Origin: Clostridia bacterium | GTDB lineage: Bacteria > CBDUZB01 > JAGLHV01 | DNA length: 42,588 bases | Reading direction: 5' to 3' | Assembly: GCA_030595925.1 (NCBI GenBank) | Contig: JAUVLC010000005.1 | Coordinates: 1 to 42,588 of the forward strand | Shown here: piece by piece, positions 24,534-32,055 of the stretch | Position numbering within the stretch: position 1 is the first letter of the stretch | Layout of the letters: every line of letters begins with the position of its first letter | Notes under the pieces: model-generated | What the model was told of the DNA's origin: nothing | Databases searched by the model: none | Seen by the model: the letters and a program-made list of their open reading frames with translations, nothing else | Program-made: the position numbers and the translations under genes

Positions 24534-24563
24534 TTGACAAATTTGTGAGGTTTTTAGTATAAT
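24534..24563 (+). promoter_or_regulatory. Consensus sigma70-type promoter of the macro-domain/hisG operon
   Basis: A perfect TTGACA (24534-24539) and TATAAT (24558-24563) are separated by 18 bases. Transcription would begin near 24570, about 100 bases before the macro-domain gene. Confidence 0.8.
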
Positions 24564-24668
24564 CCTGAATGAGGCGGTTAAAATATTAAGATTTTATCCT
24601 GATTGGTTTTAGAGGGAATTAATTTTATCCTTTATTTTTTTTATGAAATAGTTGGGGAGAATTGATTT

Positions 24669-25223
24669 ATGGATGATGTTAGTTTTAAAATAAAAAACAC
24701 CGAAGTTAAAATTTGTTATGGTGATATTTTAACACAAAAAGTTGAAGCTATTGTTTCGCCTGAATCAACTAAGTTGGAAATGGATTTAGGTGTTGCGGCT
24801 ATTATAAGAGAAAAAGCGGGAGAAGCAGTTCAAAAAGGAATAGCCAAGATTGCCCCTATACCTGTAGGGGAAGTGGTAGTGACTTCAGCCGGAGCACTTG
24901 ATGTGAAATATATTTTTCATGTTGCTACTTGGGAGAATATGAAATTGCCGGTGAGAGAACATATGCAGGTAGGATTAAGGAATTGCCTGGTACAGGTAGA
25001 AGAGTTGAAAATAAAGTCTATTGCTTTTCCTTCTTTAGCTTTTGTTAAAGTAAAACTTGCTTATGATATGTGTGCCAGGGTTATGATGGAAGAAGTTTTT
25101 CGTTATTTGTCAAACGCCCCGACTTTGTTGGAAATGGTTGTTTTTAGTTTATTTAATGAAAGCAGTTTTGATTCTTTTAAAAAAATGGCAAAGATTTTAA
25201 AGGAAGAATTTCTTATTATTTAA
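24669..25223 (+). CDS. Divergent macro-domain protein
   Basis: The 184-residue protein follows the macro-domain plan: [59 protein letters not shown] and [20 protein letters not shown]. Macro domains bind or hydrolyse ADP-ribose and related metabolites. Two binding features are altered here. The usual NAAN after AIV reads SPES, and the Gly-rich TGxxGYP loop reads FVKVKLA. It may bind another ligand or have lost activity. GGGGAGA about 10 bases upstream supports the ATG. hisG starts 19 bases after its stop, so the two are probably cotranscribed from the promoter at 24534. Confidence 0.8.
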   Translation: MDDVSFKIKNTEVKICYGDILTQKVEAIVSPESTKLEMDLGVAAIIREKAGEAVQKGIAKIAPIPVGEVVVTSAGALDVKYIFHVATWENMKLPVREHMQVGLRNCLVQVEELKIKSIAFPSLAFVKVKLAYDMCARVMMEEVFRYLSNAPTLLEMVVFSLFNESSFDSFKKMAKILKEEFLII

Positions 25224-25242
25224 CGGGAGAAAAGTTTTAAAT

Positions 25243-26136
25243 ATGAAAAAATTAAAATTGGGTTTACCTAAAGGAAGTTTGCAGGAATCAACATTGGAAT
25301 TATTTCAAAAAGCTGGTTTTCGAATTTGGTTAAGCGGGCGTTCTTATTTTCCTGTTTGTGACGATGATAGTTTGCATGTAATGATGGTACGTAGTCAGGA
25401 AATGGCTGATTATGTGGGGAGTGGGGTTTTGGATGCCGGTTTGACCGGGTATGATTGGATATTGGAAACCCAAATAAAAGATAAAAAAAGAGGTTCCCAG
25501 TTAAAAGAAGTTTGTGAATTAGTTTATGCTAAAACCGGTTATTCTTCCGTATCCTGGGTTTTGGCGGTACCGGAAAAATCCACAATAAGAAAAGTAAATG
25601 ATCTTAAAGGAAAAAAAGTAGCCACGGAGTTAGTAAATGTGGTAAAGGATTATTTTAAAAAAAAGAAAGTAAATGCTACAATAGAATTTTCCTGGGGGGC
25701 AACGGAAGTAAAAACACCTTATCTGGTAGATGCCATAGTAGAATTAACCGAAACAGGTTCTTCTTTACGAGCTAACAATTTAAGAATCGTAGAAAAAATA
25801 TTAACCTCAACTACCCGATTAATTACTAATAAGAGTGCTTTTAAAGATTCCTGGAAGAAAGAAAAGATTAAAAACATCGCGATTCTTTTGCAAGGGGCTT
25901 TACTTGCTGAAGAAATGGTAGGTTTAAAAATGAATCTTCCGGAAAAAAATATTACCAAAGTAATGGACATTTTACCTGCTTTAAGAAAACCAACTATTTC
26001 TCGTTTAACCCTCCCTGGATGGGTAGCTCTGGAAGTAGTTTTACGCGAAAAAACTGTAAAACAAATTATTCCTCAATTAAAGAGAGCTGGAGTAGAAGGA
26101 ATAATAGAATACCCTCTAAATAAAATTATCTATTAA
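25243..26136 (+). CDS. hisG: ATP phosphoribosyltransferase, long form
   Basis: This enzyme catalyses the first step of histidine synthesis (ATP + PRPP to phosphoribosyl-ATP). The 297-residue product has [47 protein letters not shown] and [20 protein letters not shown], the last being the PRPP-binding region. The length and a C-terminal segment (about 220-297, ending [15 protein letters not shown]) show the long, HisZ-independent form with a regulatory domain. That form is usually inhibited by histidine. No other his gene is in the window, so the pathway is scattered. It sits directly behind the macro-domain gene. Confidence 0.95.
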   Translation: MKKLKLGLPKGSLQESTLELFQKAGFRIWLSGRSYFPVCDDDSLHVMMVRSQEMADYVGSGVLDAGLTGYDWILETQIKDKKRGSQLKEVCELVYAKTGYSSVSWVLAVPEKSTIRKVNDLKGKKVATELVNVVKDYFKKKKVNATIEFSWGATEVKTPYLVDAIVELTETGSSLRANNLRIVEKILTSTTRLITNKSAFKDSWKKEKIKNIAILLQGALLAEEMVGLKMNLPEKNITKVMDILPALRKPTISRLTLPGWVALEVVLREKTVKQIIPQLKRAGVEGIIEYPLNKIIY

Positions 26137-26154
26137 ATTAGACAAAGGCGAAGA

Positions 26155-26300
26155 ATAAAGACAGTCCATAGATAGAAACTACAGTTATTAGTTATAAGTT
26201 ATGAGTTATAAGTTAACTACAACTACAGTTACAAAAACACAAAAGATGGTCCATAGACAACAGATAAAAGATAAAAGACTGCAAATGGCAAATGGCTTAT
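26155..26300. repeat. Heptamer array D (short, decayed)
   Basis: TTATAAG/TTATGAG units (about 26187-26215), ATAAAAG-type units and scattered CCATAG remnants are present. The 7-base register is partly lost compared with arrays B and C. Confidence 0.6.
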
Positions 26301-26318
26301 AGCAAAAGAAGAAAGACA

Positions 26319-26355
26319 GTTTTCCCCCTTTGAAAAAGGGGGTTAGGGGGATTTA
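26319..26355. repeat. CCCCCTTT/AAAGGGGG hairpin element, copy 3
   Basis: CCCCCTTTGAAAAAGGGGG followed by TTAGGGGGATTTAG, the same as at 3454-3489. Confidence 0.8.
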
Positions 26356-26462
26356 GTATTTATTTTTTAGTTTGTAGTTGCCTGATGAACTTGTGCTGAG
26401 TGTAATCGAAGTATCAGGCTTTCTTTTGAAGTTTGAGTTTTGAATTTTAAATAAGGTTGTTT

Positions 26463-26692
26463 AATAAAGGCAAAACATATTTTTCTCTAGACGCATAATT
26501 TTACCCTTTGGGCATGCAAAAAAAAATAGTCCATAGTCCACAGTCGATAGTCCATAGACAACGGAATAAAGACAACAGATATATGAGTTTGAAGTTTAAA
26601 TTGATTAAATTGAGGTTTAAAAAAAAGCGGTTTGCAAACGCTAATTTTCGCTAAAATTTGCTAAGTCGTTCAAAACACATTTCGTCTTTATT
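26463..26692. repeat. MITE-like element with terminal inverted repeats, copy A
   Basis: The left end AATAAAGGCAAAACATATTT and the right end, read in reverse, AATAAAGACGAAATGTGTTT are imperfect inverted repeats. Internal landmarks AGACGCATAATTTTACCC and GCTAAAATTTGCTAAGTCG recur in copy B at 37864-38027. A TCCATAG heptamer block (26527-26558) sits inside this copy and is absent from copy B. No ORF is present, so it would need an outside transposase. Confidence 0.65.
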
Positions 26693-26813
26693 ATTTTAGT
26701 TTGTAGTTGCTTGAGTTTGTTCTGCTGTTCTTTTGTTTCTCCTCCCCTTGTGGGAGGAGATTAAGAGGAGGGGGAATAAGGCGGTAAATTTATAAAGGGA
26801 AAGGAAATGCAAA

Positions 26814-28331
26814 TTGAATACAATTAGAGTGCGTTTTGCACCAAGTCCAACAGGGTTTCTTCATATCGGTGGTGCCCGGACAGCCCTTTTTAGTTGGCTT
26901 TTTGCCTGTCACCATAAAGGGGTTTTTGTTTTACGCATTGAGGATACTGACGAAAAACGTTCTACCTTACCGGCAGTAAAAGCTATTCTGGAAGGGATGT
27001 CCTGGTTGGGTTTGGATTGGGATGAAGGGCCTAAAATAGTAGAGGGAGATTCGGAATATAAAACGGAGAGTCAAGGAGATTATGGGCCGTATTTTCAGAC
27101 GCAAAGATTGGATATTTATCGAAAATATGCAGAGCAATTAATTAATCAGAAAAAAGCTTATCGTTGTTATTGTCTACCGGAAGAACTGGAACAAAAGAGG
27201 AAAGAAGCATCAAAAAAGGGATTACCCCCTAAATATGACCGGCAATGTAAGCATCTCACTTCCCGGGAAGAAGAAAAAAAGAAACAGGAAGGAAGGAAGG
27301 CTGTAATTCGTTTTTGTATGCCTGATGAGGGGCAAACCGAAATTAATGATTTGGTTAAAGGTAAAGTCGTTTTTGAAAATTCCCTATTGGATGATTTTGT
27401 TATTTTAAAATCTTCCGGGGTTGCTACTTATAATTTTGCGGTAGTTGTCGATGATGCGATGATGAAGATTTCCCATATAATTCGTGGAGATGACCATATT
27501 TCCAATACTCCCAGACAAATACTTTTGTATCAGGCACTGGAGTGGGAGTTGCCTCAATTTGCTCATGTTCCAATGATTTTGGGGGCTGATAAAACACGGT
27601 TAAGTAAACGTCACGGAGCTACTGCTTTGGGTGAATATAAGGAAAAAGGTTTTTTGCCTGAGGCAATGATAAATTATTTAGCTCTTTTAGGTTGGTCTAC
27701 GGAAGATAGTCGGCAGATATTTAGTCGTGAGGAATTAATCAATAAATTTTCTTTGGCGGGTTGTGGTCGGTCTTCGGCAATTTTTGATCAGGATAAATTG
27801 CTCTGGATGAATGGAGAATATATTCGCAAAATGGGAGTAGATAAATTAACGGAAAAATCTTTTAAGTGGTTAAAAGAAGCCGATTTGGTAAATGGTGCTT
27901 CTACCTGGGATAAAGTATCGGAAGAGAGGAAAGAAAGAATCAAAAAAGCGGTTGGTTTGGAACATGAAAAAATAAAACTTCTTTCCGAAGTTCCTTCTTT
28001 GGTGGACTATATGCTTGAGGAGGGAATTGAATATGATTCCAGGGCAGTAGAAAAAGCTTTAAAAAAAGAGAATGTGATAGAAATTCTTGAGGGTATAAAA
28101 GATTTCCTAAAGGAATTAGAAGATTTTTCTGTAGGTGGTCTAGAAGAAGGAGTGAGAGCTTTTTGTTTAAAAAAAGAATTAAAAACAAGTAAAGTGTTTC
28201 ATCCTTTGAGGGTAGCAACATCCGGCCGGATGCAAGGCCCGGGATTGTTTGTTTTGCTTGAGTTTTTAGGGAAAGAAAAAGTAATAAAAAGAATAGAAAA
28301 ATCTATATTATTATTAGGAGGAAGTATATGA
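26814..28331 (+). CDS. gltX: Glutamyl-tRNA synthetase
   Basis: This class I synthetase charges tRNA-Glu, and in many bacteria also tRNA-Gln for later amidation. The 505-residue product has RFAPSPTGFLHIGGARTALF (HIGH-type motif HIGG). The KMSKS-equivalent is DKTRLSKRHGA (Ser264), and DDHISNTPRQILLYQAL lies between them. The C-terminal anticodon-binding region is all-helical. The start is TTG at 26814 with AAAGGGAAAGGA upstream, giving MNTIRVRFAPSPTG. The nearby ATG at 26807 is out of frame and stops after six codons. The DUF1844 gene overlaps its stop by 4 bases and tRNA-Gln follows 17 bases later. Whether the enzyme is discriminating cannot be read by eye. Confidence 0.95.
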   Translation: MNTIRVRFAPSPTGFLHIGGARTALFSWLFACHHKGVFVLRIEDTDEKRSTLPAVKAILEGMSWLGLDWDEGPKIVEGDSEYKTESQGDYGPYFQTQRLDIYRKYAEQLINQKKAYRCYCLPEELEQKRKEASKKGLPPKYDRQCKHLTSREEEKKKQEGRKAVIRFCMPDEGQTEINDLVKGKVVFENSLLDDFVILKSSGVATYNFAVVVDDAMMKISHIIRGDDHISNTPRQILLYQALEWELPQFAHVPMILGADKTRLSKRHGATALGEYKEKGFLPEAMINYLALLGWSTEDSRQIFSREELINKFSLAGCGRSSAIFDQDKLLWMNGEYIRKMGVDKLTEKSFKWLKEADLVNGASTWDKVSEERKERIKKAVGLEHEKIKLLSEVPSLVDYMLEEGIEYDSRAVEKALKKENVIEILEGIKDFLKELEDFSVGGLEEGVRAFCLKKELKTSKVFHPLRVATSGRMQGPGLFVLLEFLGKEKVIKRIEKSILLLGGSI

Positions 28332-28702
28332 ATAGCAATATCCAGCCTAGTGTTTATTTTGTAAATTTAGTAATTTCTCTTTCTCAAACAGGAATGATGC
28401 AATTGGGTAAAATTGTTAATCCTATGACAGGGAAAGAGGACAAAAATATTGAGCAGGCGAAAGTAACTATTGGGGTGTTAGAAATGTTGAAGGAAAAAAC
28501 AACAGGAAATTTGACTAAAGAAGAAGAAAAAATGATAGCGGAGGTTGTTTCTAATCTTCAGTTGAATTATGTAGATGAAATAAATAAAGCTACCACTAAA
28601 ATTGAGGAAGAAGAAGAGCAAAAAGATAAAGCCCAGGAACAGAAAAAAGAACAAACGGAAGGGTCTTCTCCTAAGAAAGAAGAGAACCCTGTAGTAGAAT
28701 AA
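28328..28702 (+). CDS. DUF1844 family protein
   Basis: The 124-residue protein has the DUF1844 core SVYFVNLVISLSQTGMMQLG, then KNIEQAKVTIGVLEMLKEKT and GNLTKEEEKMIAEVVSNLQL. A Lys/Glu/Gln-rich disordered tail covers about 90-124. Its function is unknown in all bacteria that carry it. The ATG overlaps the gltX stop (ATGA) and GGAGGA is just upstream, so it is translated with gltX. Confidence 0.88.
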   Translation: MNSNIQPSVYFVNLVISLSQTGMMQLGKIVNPMTGKEDKNIEQAKVTIGVLEMLKEKTTGNLTKEEEKMIAEVVSNLQLNYVDEINKATTKIEEEEEQKDKAQEQKKEQTEGSSPKKEENPVVE

Positions 28703-28719
28703 TAAAAATAAATAGATAA

Positions 28720-28792
28720 TGCCCGGTGATGTAATTGGCAACACACGTGATTCTGGTTCACGCTAGTCCAGGTCCGAGTCCTGGCCGGGCAG
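28720..28792 (+). tRNA. tRNA-Gln(CTG)
   Basis: Acceptor arms TGCCCGG and CCGGGCA pair fully. The anticodon stem CGTGA/TCACG encloses loop TTCTGGT, giving anticodon CTG (codon CAG). The T arm is CCAGG-loop-CCTGG. CCA is not encoded. It begins 17 bases after the DUF1844 stop with no promoter between, so it is probably cotranscribed with gltX. Confidence 0.93.
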
Positions 28793-28832
28793 TTTCTTTT
28801 TAGGGGGGACGAAGTCCCCCCTAAAAAGAAAC
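28792..28832. repeat. Perfect 19-bp hairpin abutting tRNA-Gln
   Basis: Arms 28792-28810 and 28814-28832 (GTTTCTTTTTAGGGGGGAC and its exact complement) enclose a GAA loop. The left arm starts on the tRNA discriminator base. No T-run follows the hairpin, so it is not a standard terminator, but it may define the precursor 3' end. Confidence 0.8.
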
Positions 28833-28858
28833 AGTTTGTCTTCAGGCGAGAGACACGT

Positions 28859-28930
28859 GAGTTTATCCTGAGGAGCCCATTCGGCTTCGCTCTCAGGATA
28901 AACTCAGCGACGAAGGAAGTCCTGGCCGGG
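28859..28930. repeat. 14-bp inverted repeat and duplicated tRNA-Gln 3' end
   Basis: GAGTTTATCCTGAG (28859-28872) pairs with CTCAGGATAAACTC (28892-28905). Next, AGTCCTGGCCGGG (28918-28930) repeats exactly the tRNA-Gln 3' bases 28777-28789. This is the pattern left by an insertion into a tRNA 3' end. Nothing else is seen between 28931 and the promoter at 29022. Confidence 0.65.
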
Positions 28931-29021
28931 AAATATTTTTATCCCCTTCGTCACTAATACACTTTAAATTTTTAAAGTTAACAAGTAAAAATCCCCTTTA
29001 TTATGATTATAAGTTTTTACC

Positions 29022-29050
29022 TTGACACTAAAATAAAATAAAAATATAAT
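29022..29050 (+). promoter_or_regulatory. Consensus sigma70-type promoter upstream of radC and the RM operon
   Basis: Perfect TTGACA (29022-29027) and TATAAT (29045-29050) are separated by 17 bases. The leader to the radC ATG would be about 215 bases; it holds an 8-codon ORF starting near 29060 and no obvious structure. Confidence 0.8.
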
Positions 29051-29272
29051 TAAAAACAATGAGCGACTCTTTGCGTAAAGAATAATAGTAAAAAAAAGAA
29101 AAGAGAAATAAACGGAACTTTATTTAAAAATTCAAAAAAAAAGGCTTTAAAAACACATTTTTCAACGAATTAAAACTTTAAACAATATCCTTTATATTTT
29201 TTTGTTTCTCATGATATATATAAAACAATTTGTAAAAAAATTTGAAATATTAATTTTCTAATAAAATAAACT

Positions 29273-29950
29273 ATGTCAAAAATAAAAGACTTACCAAAAC
29301 ATAAACGGCCCAGAGAAAAACTATCTAAAAAGGGAGCGGAAAACTTAAATAATGCTGAACTTTTGGCAATCCTTATTCGTACCGGTCGGGCAGGCAAGAG
29401 TGCTTTAGACATTGCCAGGGAAACTTTGAAAAAGTATCCTCTATCAAAACTTTTAGCCGTTACTAAAGATGAACTGACCAGTATTAAAGGATTAGAAGAT
29501 ACCAAAGTTATTACTATAAAGGCTGCTTTGGAGCTTGGCAGCCGTGCAGTTGGTTCATTTAATGATTCTCTTCCCACCCTTGATTCCGTGAGAGACACTC
29601 TTGTCCAACTTGTTGATTTGAGAGGTAAGCAAAAAGAATATTTTATGGTGCTATATCTCAATGCTCGGAAACAACTCGTTCATAAAGAAATTATTTCTAT
29701 CGGCACATTAACGGAAACATTAGTGCATCCACGCGAAGTATTTGAACCGGCCATACGCTATTTTACATCCTCAGTCATATTGGCTCACAATCATCCATCA
29801 AAAAATACGGAAGTGTCTGATGAGGATATCAGGCTTACTGAAAAATTGATCCAATCGGGCACTATTCTTGATATTGAAGTGCTTGATCATATAATCATCA
29901 CTGATGATAGTTATATCAGTTTTAAGGAGAAAAGATTACTTTTTAAGTAA
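29273..29950 (+). CDS. radC: RadC family protein (JAB/MPN domain)
   Basis: The 225-residue protein has an N-terminal helix-hairpin-helix part (RPREKLSKKGAENLNNAELL, LTSIKGLEDTKVITIKAALE). The C-terminal MPN/JAB metal site is SVILAHNHPSKNTEVSDEDI. The usual HNHPSG reads HNHPSK, but the two His and later Asp are kept. RadC's original repair role has been withdrawn; its true function is unclear and it is often found on mobile DNA. No strong ribosome site precedes the ATG. hsdM begins 9 bases after its stop, so it heads the restriction operon. Confidence 0.88.
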   Translation: MSKIKDLPKHKRPREKLSKKGAENLNNAELLAILIRTGRAGKSALDIARETLKKYPLSKLLAVTKDELTSIKGLEDTKVITIKAALELGSRAVGSFNDSLPTLDSVRDTLVQLVDLRGKQKEYFMVLYLNARKQLVHKEIISIGTLTETLVHPREVFEPAIRYFTSSVILAHNHPSKNTEVSDEDIRLTEKLIQSGTILDIEVLDHIIITDDSYISFKEKRLLFK

Positions 29951-29959
29951 AATAAAATT

Positions 29960-31429
29960 ATGTCACAATTAAAAAACATTGAAGCAATTGAAAAAAGACT
30001 TTGGATTGCGGCGGATATGCTTCGAGCAAATTCTCATTATGCCAGTAATCAATATTTTATGCCGGTGATGGGTTTGGTTTTCTTGCGACATGCTTATAGT
30101 CGTTATTTGTCGGTAAAAGATGAAATCATTGCCAGTTTACCGATACGCGGGGGCAAAACCCCGGAATTGAAGAAAAAGGATTTCAGTAAAAAATCCGCGA
30201 TTTTTTTACAATCCAAAGCTCAATTTGATTATTTTGTGGGGTTGAAAGACAGTGATGACCGCGCAAAGGCCATTATTGATGCGATGGAATCAATTGAAGG
30301 CGATTATGAAACCCTGCGTGGTGTGTTGCCAAAAAAAGAATACCGCGAGTTGGATAATGAAATATTGGGCCAACTGCTACGGGCGTTAAACCCTGAAGAA
30401 TTAAAGAGGATTACCGGTGATGTATTTGGCCGAATTTATGAATATTTTCTCACTCAGTTTGCTGATCAAAAAGCTCATGACGGCGGAGAGTTTTTTACGC
30501 CGGTTTCGCTGGTATCGCTCATCGCTAATGTTCTTGAGCCAAAAAAAGGCACCGTGCTTGACCCTGCCTGCGGTAGTGGTGGAATGTTTGTCCAAAGTGC
30601 TCGTTTTGTAGAGAATCTTCATCAAAATCCTACCGATAAATTAAATTTTTATGGACTAGAAAAAAATGAAATTACCATTGATCTGGCTAAGATGAACCTG
30701 GCGGTGCATGGCTTGGTGGGTGATATCAAAAAAGCAATAAGCTACTACGAAGACCCGCATAACTTGTATAAAAAAGCCGACTTTGTAATGGCTAATCCAC
30801 CGTTTAATGTGGATGAAATTGATGCGGACAAAATAAAAAACGACCCCCGTTTGCCCTTTGGCTTACCCGGAGTGAATAAGAAAGGCAAAGTCAGTAACGG
30901 CAACTATGTCTGGATTAGTTATTTTTACAGTTACTTAACCGAACAGGGCAGAGCCGGTTTTGTTATGTCGTCACAAGCATCAAGTGCGGGAAATAATGAA
31001 GCAAAAGTACGTAAGAAACTGATTGATACCGGTCATGTGGACATCATGATTGCCATTCGTTCCAACTTTTTTTATACTCGAACTGTACCATGTGAATTGT
31101 GGTTTTTTAATAAAGCAAAATCAAAAGAACATAAAGACAAAGTATTAATGATTGACGTTCGCAACATTTTCCGTAAGGTAACGAGAAAGATTTATGATTT
31201 CAGTCCGGAACAATTGCAAAACATCCTTTCTATCATCTGGCTTTATCGGGGTGAAACCAAGCGTTTTCATGACTTGGTAATGAATTATATTTCTGCCATG
31301 CTCAATGAAACTGTGCAATGTATCACTCCCGTGCACGACTATGAAACCGTTTTTGTTAAATTAAATCAAGAGCTTCAGCCGTTTTTTTGGCTGCAATTCC
31401 TAAAGACGGAAAACAAGCAGAAACATTAA
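29960..31429 (+). CDS. hsdM: Type I restriction-modification methylase subunit HsdM, N-terminal and catalytic part
   Basis: The subunit methylates adenine N6 using SAM. Motif I is VLDPACGSGGMFVQSA near residue 200 and motif IV is ADFVMANPPFNVDE near 278. The N-terminal helical bundle (IEKRLWIAADMLRANSHYAS) is typical. In frame, the protein ends with LQPFFWLQFLKTENKQKH, a non-family tail. The true C-terminus continues in the -1 frame at 31387-32055. The frames meet at a run of seven T (31382-31388); one more T would give QPFFLAAIPKDGK and a protein of about 697 residues. This is either a sequencing error, a disabling mutation or frameshifting on the T-run. Confidence 0.9.
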   Translation: MSQLKNIEAIEKRLWIAADMLRANSHYASNQYFMPVMGLVFLRHAYSRYLSVKDEIIASLPIRGGKTPELKKKDFSKKSAIFLQSKAQFDYFVGLKDSDDRAKAIIDAMESIEGDYETLRGVLPKKEYRELDNEILGQLLRALNPEELKRITGDVFGRIYEYFLTQFADQKAHDGGEFFTPVSLVSLIANVLEPKKGTVLDPACGSGGMFVQSARFVENLHQNPTDKLNFYGLEKNEITIDLAKMNLAVHGLVGDIKKAISYYEDPHNLYKKADFVMANPPFNVDEIDADKIKNDPRLPFGLPGVNKKGKVSNGNYVWISYFYSYLTEQGRAGFVMSSQASSAGNNEAKVRKKLIDTGHVDIMIAIRSNFFYTRTVPCELWFFNKAKSKEHKDKVLMIDVRNIFRKVTRKIYDFSPEQLQNILSIIWLYRGETKRFHDLVMNYISAMLNETVQCITPVHDYETVFVKLNQELQPFFWLQFLKTENKQKH

Positions 31430-32055
31430 AAGAGTTAACTGACTGTTTAAAAGCTTACACGAGCGGAAGCCAGGCATTTGCCAAACTGGCGCAAGAAAAA
31501 AGCACATGGTGGAAAAAGCAAAACAAAGACAATATTGAGACGCAAAATTTTGCGTCTCTACAAAAAGAATTGGAACCGCTTGCCGAGGAAAACAATAAAC
31601 TAATCAAAGAAGCCGAATTGATGTATCGTTTGATTAACCGCTTGATTGATGTGTGCCTCAATACATATAACGCCAAAGAAAGCGATAAGTGGAATACGCG
31701 AGAGATTTCTAACATCAAAAAACAAGTCGAAGAGGCGCGCGACATGGCGGTGAAGCAATTGAAATTCGCTCGCTATTTTCATCATCAAGCCGAATGGCTC
31801 ATGGAACGATTCCCGGGAGAAAAATTGCGCGATGTGGAGGGGTTGGTAAGGCTGGTGGATAAAGCCGAGCTTAAAGAGAACGACTGGAGTCTGACACCGG
31901 GCAGATATGTAGGAGTGGTACCGGAGGAAGAAGACCTGGACTTTGATTTTAAAGAGACCATGAGGACAATTCATGACGAATTGGAAGGTTTGAACGAACA
32001 AGCTGGGAATTTAGCAAAAAAGATTAGTGAGAATTTTAGGAAGTTGGGAATATGA
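31387..32055 (+). CDS. hsdM: HsdM C-terminal part, -1 frame
   Basis: This 222-codon open frame is the missing end of HsdM. It is a helical region followed by NDWSLTPGRYVGVVPEEEDL and an end close to the usual HsdM finish (ELEGLNEQAGNLAKKISENF). It has no ribosome site and its only nearby start is a TTG inside the T-run, so it is unlikely to be a separate gene. hsdS begins on its stop codon (ATGA), as expected if HsdM ends here. That the frame has stayed open for over 220 codons suggests the break is recent, artefactual or bypassed. Confidence 0.85.
   Translation: MAAIPKDGKQAETLKELTDCLKAYTSGSQAFAKLAQEKSTWWKKQNKDNIETQNFASLQKELEPLAEENNKLIKEAELMYRLINRLIDVCLNTYNAKESDKWNTREISNIKKQVEEARDMAVKQLKFARYFHHQAEWLMERFPGEKLRDVEGLVRLVDKAELKENDWSLTPGRYVGVVPEEEDLDFDFKETMRTIHDELEGLNEQAGNLAKKISENFRKLGI

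Noticed and set aside
28918-28930. Second tRNA gene fragment
   Set aside because: Only 13 bases of the tRNA-Gln 3' end are present with no other tRNA parts; better explained as a duplication from insertion.
31387-32055. Independent gene of unknown function downstream of hsdM
   Set aside because: Its sequence is the normal HsdM C-terminus and it has no start site of its own; treated as the second part of hsdM.
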